From Sphingomonas mollis (lineage in GTDB: Bacteria; Pseudomonadota; Alphaproteobacteria; Sphingomonadales; Sphingomonadaceae): 64,000 nt of DNA. This document shows, in pieces, positions 1-7,159 of this stretch. Within the stretch, counting starts at the first letter, position 1; every line of letters starts with the position of its first letter. Location of the stretch: positions 124,001-188,000 of the forward strand of contig NZ_JAELXS010000006.1 of assembly GCF_016427505.1 (NCBI RefSeq). The letters run 5' to 3'. The translations under genes and the position numbers were made by a program. Under the pieces are notes generated by a model. It was not told the DNA's origin. It searched no databases and saw only the letters and a list, made by a program, of their open reading frames with translations.

Positions 1-1
1 G

Positions 2-1186
2 AGGCTTCCGGCACGTCGCCGACGCGCGTGCAAGGTCAGGATCGCGGTCGGCTCCGACGCGACCGTGAGCCTGCCACGCACTTTCCGCGAGATGCAGGAC
101 GTTCGATCGGAACTGCGTCGGCTGGGGTATCGCGACATCGAAGTCGCGGTGGTCGGTCGCTCTCCTGTCCATTTTCACACCAAACTGTTCCGGTTTCTCC
201 GCACCACCCGACCCTCCTGGTATGTCGGTTCCGCCAACCCCGGCAGCGAACGGCACGAACTGATGATCCGCGTGGCGGGGCGACACCCGGGTCTCTCCAG
301 CTACGTCGATGCCGTCTTCGCCGTTGCACAGTCCGTCGAGCAAGGCGTCCCAGAACGTCAGTCTGCAACTACCATCCGCGAGTTCCTTCTGGACGGCGTT
401 CTCTGCCATCGGCCGCCGGCGCAGCAGCTCTTCACGTTCGATGCGTACAGGTTGTCGCCCGAAGATCGCAGGCGAATCGATGCCAGACTGGGCGAAGGAA
501 GCGGCGTCGAGCATGCCAGCCCCCGGACCGAGGGTTTCGGATTCGGCCTGCGCAGCGCACTGGCTCTGCCGGCAGACGAGGATGGGGACGGGGACGGCGT
601 CGAGACGCGCACACGCTTTCGCTCGCTCGGCATGGACACGCTCTTCGGCTTGTGGATGCCGCGCGTCTATGCCGAGGAAGCCGAGGCTTCCGTGCGGCAG
701 CGCGAGGACGCGCGCCGCTCGCGCCTCGCGTCGATTGGATGGGCCCTCACCGAGGACGGCGGCGAAGACCGCGTGCGGGCCGCCTTCCAGGCCTACGTTG
801 CTTCGATGGACCGTTACCTCGATGATCTCGGCATCGACGCCAGGCCGGTGCGCGATCGGGACGCTGCCTTCAATCGATTCGTCACCTCGCGAAGGCGCAG
901 TCTCTCCGACCCCGCGTTCCAGCAGCGCCATGCTCGGCTGATGACGTTCGCGCCGATGTTCGACGTCTGGCAGGATCCGGACGTGGCTAAAAAGTTCGAA
1001 GCCAGCTTCTTCGAAGACCTCGCCTGGCGCTCGTCGCCGTCCGCGACCCGACGACCTCGCATCGTGAAGTCGATCATCGACGGGATGAACGAGGACGCGA
1101 TCTGGCAGACATCGGAGGAGCTTCAGGACGCTTTCGCAGCGCGACTGTCGGCCGATCCGTGGTCCGACGAGGATTGGCTCGGCTGA
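2..1186 (+). CDS. Phospholipase D-like domain protein, 5' end cut off by window
   Basis: The frame is open from base 2 to the TGA at 1186, and the reading frame before the first GTG (base 65) continues a plausible beta strand (VRIAVGSDATV), so the true start is probably outside the window. About 30 residues after that GTG lies an HKD-type signature, H-x-K followed some 18 residues later by G-S-x-N (HTKLFRF ... GSANPGS), the catalytic half-site of phospholipase D superfamily nucleases. The remaining 280 residues look helical and are not recognised. It converges on the RecD2-like helicase gene with an 8-base gap. PLD nucleases are common in phage-defence loci, so a nuclease role is reasonable, but the partner genes lie upstream and are not visible. 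Confidence 0.7.
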   Translation, partial: RLPARRRRACKVRIAVGSDATVSLPRTFREMQDVRSELRRLGYRDIEVAVVGRSPVHFHTKLFRFLRTTRPSWYVGSANPGSERHELMIRVAGRHPGLSSYVDAVFAVAQSVEQGVPERQSATTIREFLLDGVLCHRPPAQQLFTFDAYRLSPEDRRRIDARLGEGSGVEHASPRTEGFGFGLRSALALPADEDGDGDGVETRTRFRSLGMDTLFGLWMPRVYAEEAEASVRQREDARRSRLASIGWALTEDGGEDRVRAAFQAYVASMDRYLDDLGIDARPVRDRDAAFNRFVTSRRRSLSDPAFQQRHARLMTFAPMFDVWQDPDVAKKFEASFFEDLAWRSSPSATRRPRIVKSIIDGMNEDAIWQTSEELQDAFAARLSADPWSDEDWLG

Positions 1187-1194
1187 ACGGTACG

Positions 1195-3402
1195 TCACGA
1201 CAGGAGACACTGCCGACGGCTTGCCGCGGCCGGGAACGTCGATACTGCCTGCTCTAGAAGCGTCACATCCCCGACCAGTACGGCGGTCCTGCGCGCCCTC
1301 GTAATCGCAGTGTAGATCATGGTGCGGTCCAGCAGCCGGCTGGGCACGATGGGGATGATCACCCGCTCGAACGCGGATCCCTGGGCCTTGTGCACCGTGA
1401 TCGCCCATCCTCGCAGGATGCGCTGGAGATCGACCGGTCGGATCTCCGTCCGCGTGCCTGCCTCGTCGTCGAACAGCACCATGGCCCCCTTGGGCGTGGC
1501 GTGCTGCACGATGCCGAGACTGCCGTTCATGATGTCGACAGTCTTCCGACGCCCTTCGTCGTCCACCGATCCCGCGTCGTGATCGTAGCTGTTGCGCGTC
1601 CACAGTATCTTGCTGGTCTCAGCGATCCCCCAGTCGTGGATCGGAGGCTGCGCGCCGGCCCAGCGCCGTTCGATCCGGTCGGACAGGGTCGTCACACCGG
1701 CAGGACCGCGTAGGGTCATGCCGAGGATCTGGACGCGCGCGGCATGGAGGTGCCGCATCGCCGCCCGATCCGGTTTGTCTGCTGGCGAGCCGACGAACGC
1801 CTCCAAGATCCCCATGATCGTGTCGGGAACGTCAGCCGTACTGCAGGCGGCGATGAAGACCCCGTCACGTCCGGCATCCTCGGCGTCGAAGCGCGGCACC
1901 TCGGGCATGGCTCCTGTGCGGATGGCGGAAGCGATCACGGGTATCGCGCTGTCCCCCAACTGGCGATGAACTTGGCTCAGCGTAGCGCGGGGTACCCGTG
2001 TTGTTCCAACAAGAGCGGCGAGAGGGTTGCCTGCACCGATTGGCGGCAGCTGTCCTGGATCGCCGACCAGCACCACGCTGACCTCATCGGGGATCCACGA
2101 CATGATCTGCCACAGGTCGGGCGTAGCAATCATCGACGCTTCGTCGATGACGAGGATGCCGGCGCCCATCTTCCGCCCGCCGACCGTGATCGCCTTCAGG
2201 AAGCGATGCACGGTCATTGCGTCATGACCCGTCGCCTCCTGGAGACGCTTGGCGGCGCGTCCGCTCAGCGCGATCTGCGTGTATGCCCGATCGAGGTCGT
2301 GGGCGAGATGCATAATCGCGCGGGTGACCGTGCTCTTTCCCGTACCTGCCGCTCCGTCGACGATGCAGAAGCGCGAGGCCGCCACCTGTTTCACGGCCGC
2401 GATCTGCGCCCGATCCATCCGGAAGCCCAGCTCCGCTTCCATGACAGCGATCGCGCTCTCGGCCTTCTCCCGCGGAGCGTTGACCTCCCGAAGCCTACTC
2501 GAGATCTTCCTCTCGATCTCCGCTTCCATCATCGCCGGCCCGCGTCCCTGCCACATGCCGGCGCGCTCGACGAGTTGACCGTCAGCGACAGCGAGATCGA
2601 ACGCGGCGGCGGCGTGGCGTTCGCCCGCGCGGCCCAGGAGCGACCTGAGACCAGCCAGAATGTCCCGACGCTCCGACGCGGTGTGACCTCCTGCACCCCG
2701 CTCGTGCCCCCGGTACCGCCGTGCGACCACCTCCTCGACGGCCGCGCGCAGGCGGCGGGGATCATCGGTGGCGATGCCGAGCCGGCGCGCCCGGTCGTCT
2801 ACCTTCCGCCAGGGCTGCAGGGCTGAAAGAGCGTACGGATCGTCCTCAAGCCTCTGGACTGCGGAGCGACCCCAGAGCTGCGCCGCCATCATGGCGGTCG
2901 CGGCATCGAAACCGTAGCGATCGAATTGCTCCAGGACGTGGACCTCGTCGGCGAGCATCCGGAACTCGTTCGTCAGCGCGACGCTAACGACAGGACCGAG
3001 GTCTGCAGCGAGAGCCCCTGCGTCGCCGTCCTGAAGAATGCGGTAGAGATCGGTCCCGTGCACCTTCCACAGCTTGCCCGCGGTGATGCGGCCCACGCCG
3101 GCGACGGCCTGGTTCGTCGCGATCCAGCGAACGATCGCCTCACCCCGTGGAACGAGGGGCAGCGCTATGTCCGCCCGGACTTGTCGTCCGTGATCCGGAT
3201 CGTCGACCCACGCGCCGGTGACGCGCCAGTCTTCGCCCGCCTTCGGCTCGCGCGTCGCCACATTCGCGCCGATACGGACCCGTCGCGACGCTCCGTCCCC
3301 CGTGCTGCCGATCATGATGCCGCCGTTCGCGGGCGAAGGGTGGAAGGAGGTGACGGTCAGCTCCATCGTCACTCCGTGTGGCGCGGTGCCGTTCGCGATC
3401 AT
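1195..3402 (-). CDS. RecD2-like SF1B DNA helicase
   Basis: A 735-residue ATPase with superfamily 1B helicase motifs in order: Walker A GAAGTGKST near residue 350, Walker B VIDEAS near 417, GDPGQLPPIG near 440, and a C-terminal VHKAQG ... YTAITRAR block near 680-725 typical of RecD/TraA. The N-terminal 200 residues resemble the beta-barrel and helix-hairpin-helix part of RecD2 (GVGRITAGK). It should unwind DNA 5'-3'. An upstream in-frame extension exists, but the ATG at 3402 overlaps the stop of the preceding coiled-coil gene (ATGA), so I chose it. It is the last gene of a resolvase/coiled-coil/helicase operon. Lack of RecB/RecC neighbours favours the RecD2 branch. Confidence 0.82.
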   Translation of the reverse strand: MIANGTAPHGVTMELTVTSFHPSPANGGIMIGSTGDGASRRVRIGANVATREPKAGEDWRVTGAWVDDPDHGRQVRADIALPLVPRGEAIVRWIATNQAVAGVGRITAGKLWKVHGTDLYRILQDGDAGALAADLGPVVSVALTNEFRMLADEVHVLEQFDRYGFDAATAMMAAQLWGRSAVQRLEDDPYALSALQPWRKVDDRARRLGIATDDPRRLRAAVEEVVARRYRGHERGAGGHTASERRDILAGLRSLLGRAGERHAAAAFDLAVADGQLVERAGMWQGRGPAMMEAEIERKISSRLREVNAPREKAESAIAVMEAELGFRMDRAQIAAVKQVAASRFCIVDGAAGTGKSTVTRAIMHLAHDLDRAYTQIALSGRAAKRLQEATGHDAMTVHRFLKAITVGGRKMGAGILVIDEASMIATPDLWQIMSWIPDEVSVVLVGDPGQLPPIGAGNPLAALVGTTRVPRATLSQVHRQLGDSAIPVIASAIRTGAMPEVPRFDAEDAGRDGVFIAACSTADVPDTIMGILEAFVGSPADKPDRAAMRHLHAARVQILGMTLRGPAGVTTLSDRIERRWAGAQPPIHDWGIAETSKILWTRNSYDHDAGSVDDEGRRKTVDIMNGSLGIVQHATPKGAMVLFDDEAGTRTEIRPVDLQRILRGWAITVHKAQGSAFERVIIPIVPSRLLDRTMIYTAITRARRTAVLVGDVTLLEQAVSTFPAAASRRQCLLS

Positions 3403-3887
3403 GGCATTCGTCCCGTCTCGGCGACGAAGCCCCGCAGGAAGCCGACCTCCTGACGAAGCCGCTGGTTCTCCGCACGCAGGAGCAACAGTTCGCTCTCCAG
3501 ATCGGAAATGCGACGATTGCTCGGCTCCTGCTCCTCCGCCGCCGCACGGGCGGCGGCAAGCCTTGTCGTCCCGGCGGTTCTTTCCCATTCGTCATAGGTG
3601 GCGAGCAGGCGGGCGCACCAATCGTTGGTGGCGAAGTTCTGGCGGTTGAAGCGACGTCCGCCGGCGCTGATGGCCTGGGCCACCTTCCCGGCGGACGCCT
3701 TGCCTGCATGTCGTGGCAGCGCTTCTTCCCCAAGGCCGCGGAGGTAATCGGCCACCACGCGTGCGTTCAGCCGGGCGGCCGGTGCCGCTGGGCCGCCGAG
3801 TTTGGCGTCCGGTATGGCTTCCAGCTCCTGGATGATGGTGTCGATGAGGTCGCGCACCCCCTGCTCGACGGGGGCATCGGGGCTCAT
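3399..3887 (-). CDS. Coiled-coil protein between resolvase and helicase, function unknown
   Basis: A 162-residue protein. Residues about 40-100 are basic and helical (KASAGKVAQAISAGGRR) and may bind DNA. Residues about 115-155 form a leucine-heptad coiled coil (ISDLESELLLLRAENQRLRQE). This layout, small N-terminal helical part plus C-terminal coiled coil, resembles accessory proteins coded beside recombinases, such as the TnpC-like protein near 36.6 kb in this window, although the sequences are not clearly related. Its start overlaps the resolvase stop (ATGA) and its stop overlaps the helicase start (ATGA), so the three are translationally coupled. I infer a helper role in recombination or transfer; the exact function is not known. 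Confidence 0.7.
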   Translation of the reverse strand: MSPDAPVEQGVRDLIDTIIQELEAIPDAKLGGPAAPAARLNARVVADYLRGLGEEALPRHAGKASAGKVAQAISAGGRRFNRQNFATNDWCARLLATYDEWERTAGTTRLAAARAAAEEQEPSNRRISDLESELLLLRAENQRLRQEVGFLRGFVAETGRMP

Positions 3888-4447
3888 GTGCGCTCCTTCG
3901 CCTGGCTGAGCGCCTCATACAGCGCGGTCTTGCCAACCTTCATCCGCGCCGCCGCCTCGCGGACCGTCAGTCCTGCGGCGATGTGCATGCGGGCGCGCTC
4001 CAGCTTGTCCGGTGTGATCACGGGACGCCGTCCACCCTTCCTGCCCCGAGCCTCTGCCGCACGAAGACCTGCGCTCGTTCTCTCCACGATCAGGTCCCGT
4101 TCGAACTGCGCCAACGCTCCGAAGATGTGGAAGAGCAGCCTGCCCCCTGGGGTGTTGGTATCTACCGCCTCGGTGAGCGAACGTAGGCCGATGTTGCGGT
4201 GCTCGAGCTCGCCGACCGTATCTATCAAATGGCGGACCGACCGACCCAGTCGGTCAAACTTCCAGATGACGAGCGTGTCTCCGTCGCGAAGATATTCGAT
4301 CGCGGCCCTGAGTCCCGGGCGGTCGGCCTGGACGCCCGAGATTCTGTCCTCGAAGACCCGGGCGCACCCCGCTGCGCGCAAGGCGTCCAGCTGAAGTGCC
4401 GGCTCCTGCTCGGCAGTCGACACACGGGCGTATCCGATTAAAGTCAT
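3884..4447 (-). CDS. Serine recombinase, resolvase/invertase family
   Basis: A 187-residue Tn3-type resolvase/DNA invertase. The start at ATG 4447 gives the canonical N-terminus MTLIGYARVSTAEQ, with the nucleophile Ser10. It is followed by RPGL, DTLVIWKFDRLGRS and a helix E region GALAQFERDLIVERTSAGL. The C-terminus carries a helix-turn-helix (AAGLTVREAAARMKVGKTALYEAL). Length matches the family (about 180-200). It catalyses site-specific recombination through a 5'-phosphoserine link. No Tn3 transposase is nearby; instead it heads an operon with a coiled-coil protein and a RecD2-like helicase, so it may resolve or invert DNA for the island. An open frame upstream of 4447 exists but matches nothing. 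Confidence 0.92.
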   Translation of the reverse strand: MTLIGYARVSTAEQEPALQLDALRAAGCARVFEDRISGVQADRPGLRAAIEYLRDGDTLVIWKFDRLGRSVRHLIDTVGELEHRNIGLRSLTEAVDTNTPGGRLLFHIFGALAQFERDLIVERTSAGLRAAEARGRKGGRRPVITPDKLERARMHIAAGLTVREAAARMKVGKTALYEALSQAKERT

Positions 4448-4466
4448 ATGACCTAAACGCCGCCGA

Positions 4467-5114
4467 CTACGGGATGAAGCCGGCAAGGCGACCATCATGC
4501 TCGCCTGTCGTTTCGAGATGCGCCTCGATCGCGTTCTCGCGCCGCATGACGAGCAGTGTCGCGGGAAAGCCAACCGTCTGCGGAGAAGCTGTGGATTCGT
4601 CAGCAACCACCCGCCGAACCCAGGTGTCCAGTTCGACGATGTTCGAACCTGGCCTCACGCTGGAGTTGAATGCGTCGAACGCACGCTGTTGCGTGAGGAG
4701 CTGCGTGCCGATGGCAATCATCTGTCCCGGACCGGAGAACCGCTTCACCTCATTTTGGTGAATCGCAATCGACACGATAACAGAATTGCCGTCCTCTTCG
4801 ACTCCGCCGACGAGATAGAAGGTCTCTAAGCTCCGACCAGTCTTAGTTCGATCAGCATGAATTTGACCGGCATGAGACACAATGCAGTCGACCACAGCCT
4901 GTGGCGTGACGGCGCTCGGATTGAGCTTCTCGAGCTCGTCCATCACACGTTCAGTACCAGTGAACTGTCCGGCTTGCGCGACTGCAACACGATTGCCGAT
5001 GACGGTCGTCTTGGACGAGTTCCTGACCGTCGCCATGGTGTCAGGGTTGTGGAGAAGAGAGTCGCCGGCGATCGCTGCTCCCCCAACGAATGTCGCACCC
5101 ATAATCACCGTCAC
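4467..5114 (-). CDS. Solitary proteasome/HslV-like Ntn hydrolase
   Basis: A 215-residue protein whose N-terminus fits the T1 peptidase fold. After removal of the initiator Met (GTG at 5114, with GGAAGG nine bases upstream), Thr becomes residue 1, Asp is residue 17 in the motif AIAGD, and a Lys lies at 34 just before TTVIGNRVAVAQAG. HslV and proteasome beta subunits have Thr1, Asp17 and Lys33 in the same setting. No HslU or other unfoldase gene adjoins it. It sits between the resolvase operon and the phosphorothioation operon, on the same strand but with a 175-base gap from the latter. Some Ntn proteins are not proteases, so the function is inferred. An alternative ATG at codon 5 would remove the Thr nucleophile. 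Confidence 0.68.
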   Translation of the reverse strand: MTVIMGATFVGGAAIAGDSLLHNPDTMATVRNSSKTTVIGNRVAVAQAGQFTGTERVMDELEKLNPSAVTPQAVVDCIVSHAGQIHADRTKTGRSLETFYLVGGVEEDGNSVIVSIAIHQNEVKRFSGPGQMIAIGTQLLTQQRAFDAFNSSVRPGSNIVELDTWVRRVVADESTASPQTVGFPATLLVMRRENAIEAHLETTGEHDGRLAGFIP

Positions 5115-5288
5115 GAAACTTCGCCTTCCGTCCGTAAACTCGTCCGGAAAACCCCCTGTCCGCCAATCCGTTCCGCGGGCAGTTTCCGGACAGCATCACG
5201 GATGACCGACAATCGCCCGTTTTTCGGACGGACTGTCTATCGCTCGAAGACGCACGTGCTCGCCGGTCCGTAGGGTTGGTGAGAATGG

Positions 5289-6707
5289 TCAGAGCCTGAT
5301 CAGCACCCTCTCGTCGGCCCAGCCCTCGGCGGCTCGGCGCTTGCGCTCCTCATCACGCTGACGCGATCGAGCGGACAGACCGTAGACGTCCGCCTTCCGA
5401 GCCAGCACCCTGCGGTCATCCCGCATGATCACGTTCTGTCGCTTCAGGTCGATCGTCACCGAACCGGTCATGATGGGGAACGGGCTTCGCCGGTCCTCGA
5501 CACGGAAGAGCGAGACCTGTCTGCGCACCGGATCGAGCCTTGCGATATACTCCTGCCCGAGTTCGCCGACGAAGAAGGCGGCGCATCCGTAATAGCAGCG
5601 CAGCACGCCTTCGAGCTGCTCCACCCTGTCCCCGTCGATCACCAGACGGCCATCCTCGTCAAGAGCGCCCAGCCCTTTCCCGGCTGACCTGACCATCGCC
5701 TCGGCCGTCCGCGACGGGTCCGCCAGCGCGTGCAGGTATTCGAGCGCCTGCTCGGCGAATTGCTGCTGGCTGCCGAAGTGGTGACGGATGTCGCGCACGA
5801 TCGATGCGCCCGGTCGGCTTGCCGAACGCGTGCGGTTGAGCACGTTCAGCGCCTGATGGACGAGCAGGTCCTCGCGACGGCTCGCAGCGGCGGAATGGAA
5901 GGCATCCTCGTCGATCACGTCCGTCGCGGTGGCTACCGCGCGGGACAGACCCACCCTCTCTTGCGCGAGGCGGTCGTGAACTTCCGACGGAAGCTCGTCG
6001 GCGTGGGGCATGCGTCCGCGATCCAGCGCGAATGCGGCGATCGCCTCGAGCGGGCCCTGGATTCGTTCATGGACGGGTGCGGTCGACTGCGAAGCGCGCG
6101 GCCGCGCGCTTGCGTAGGCCGCCGTCGAGGCGCGCCGGCCCCTCCGACGCTCCAGCAGGAACTCCTGCTCGTCCTCGGGTCTGCGGAAGGCGACGAAGAT
6201 GCCGGGTGCAAGCGCTACCGGCTCGCTGCCCGTCGCATGCGCGACGATCTTTCGCAGCTCGTCCTGCTGGTAATATTTCTGGAACGTACCCCGGGACGTG
6301 AGATAGCCATCGCGGAAGGGCTTCAGGCCATCGACCGGAACCGCGCCGGCAATCATGACCGAGACGACGAGGGCGCGACCCGCGAGCGTCCAGGCGCGTT
6401 CCAGCGCCGTCGATCGTTCGCGCTCGTCCTCTATGACGTTCAGGACGAAGCCCAAGTTGACGATTTCCGCTGGCGCGATCACGGCGTCAGGCGCGAAGTG
6501 GGGATCCCATCCCGATGCCTCGACGCCCGCGGCGATCAGACCGCGAAGGTCGTCGCCCTGACCGCAACCATAGTCGAAGACGCTGACGCCAGGCCGGACG
6601 ACGCCCGTCCGCACGAGCAGGGACATGGGCTGGGAGAGATGATGGCGAACCATGGCGGTGCGATGACGGGCCACGACCAGCCCGTCGTCGATCCCGCGCG
6701 GTGTCAT
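5289..6707 (-). CDS. DNA phosphorothioation-associated putative methyltransferase
   Basis: A 472-residue protein. Residues 43-53 (VFDYGCGQGDD) form SAM-binding motif I, followed by ASGWDPHF and VVNLGFVLNVIEDERER; this run matches my memory of the putative methyltransferase family repeatedly found with dnd genes (TIGR04096). Its target is not established; a DNA or nucleotide substrate is an inference. The start ATG at 6707 overlaps the stop of the 150-aa gene (ATGA) and fits the start of homology (MTPRGIDD); a longer frame reaches 6830 but overlaps that gene. It is the last gene of the sspABCD-FGH chain. The C-terminal 200 residues are helical and basic. Confidence 0.82.
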   Translation of the reverse strand: MTPRGIDDGLVVARHRTAMVRHHLSQPMSLLVRTGVVRPGVSVFDYGCGQGDDLRGLIAAGVEASGWDPHFAPDAVIAPAEIVNLGFVLNVIEDERERSTALERAWTLAGRALVVSVMIAGAVPVDGLKPFRDGYLTSRGTFQKYYQQDELRKIVAHATGSEPVALAPGIFVAFRRPEDEQEFLLERRRGRRASTAAYASARPRASQSTAPVHERIQGPLEAIAAFALDRGRMPHADELPSEVHDRLAQERVGLSRAVATATDVIDEDAFHSAAASRREDLLVHQALNVLNRTRSASRPGASIVRDIRHHFGSQQQFAEQALEYLHALADPSRTAEAMVRSAGKGLGALDEDGRLVIDGDRVEQLEGVLRCYYGCAAFFVGELGQEYIARLDPVRRQVSLFRVEDRRSPFPIMTGSVTIDLKRQNVIMRDDRRVLARKADVYGLSARSRQRDEERKRRAAEGWADERVLIRL

Positions 6708-7156
6708 GGCCAGTCCTCCACGTGGAGGCCGAGACTGTCCAGTCGCGATGCCCATTGCCGCCGTGTCCCGATGCGATGCGCATCCACGAACGCCGACGCG
6801 GCCACCAGGCTCGACGTGAGCTTCGCCCACTCGGCGCGCAGCGGGTAGTCGTCGGCGACTAGCAGTTCCTTCCTGTGGAGTATTGGCGGGTTAATCCGGC
6901 GCGAATAGTCGATCTCGGCTGGCACTTCGGAACCCTCGGCAAGAACCCAGGAATGGGCCAGCGCCGGGAAGGGATCGCGATCAAAGTCGCGGTAGAGAAG
7001 CAGGCCGATGCGGCGGGCCTCGATGCGGGCCACGTTCCAGCCGCCGTCATGCAGGGTCTGGGCCCGGCTGACTGCGTCCTGTTTGCCACCGTCGAGAAGG
7101 TGCAGGGCCGACCTGTGCACGTAGACAGCTCCGCGCACCGACTTGCCGATTCCCAA
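6704..7156 (-). CDS. Hypothetical protein linked to the phosphorothioation methyltransferase (possible split half)
   Basis: A 150-residue protein with a distinctive run: YRDFDRDPFPAL, then RRINPPILHRKELLV, then AEWAKLT and RIGTRRQW. I recall the NPPILHRKE-type module as part of, or fused to, phosphorothioation-associated methyltransferases, so this may be the separated N-terminal half of the next gene; that is from memory and unverified. The start is unusual: a TTG at 7156, preceded by GAAGG eight bases upstream, and only one codon (CCG) after the sspH stop, in the same frame as sspH. GTG at 7138 is an alternative. Its stop overlaps the methyltransferase start (ATGA). Confidence 0.62.
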   Translation of the reverse strand: MGIGKSVRGAVYVHRSALHLLDGGKQDAVSRAQTLHDGGWNVARIEARRIGLLLYRDFDRDPFPALAHSWVLAEGSEVPAEIDYSRRINPPILHRKELLVADDYPLRAEWAKLTSSLVAASAFVDAHRIGTRRQWASRLDSLGLHVEDWP

Positions 7157-7159
7157 CGG

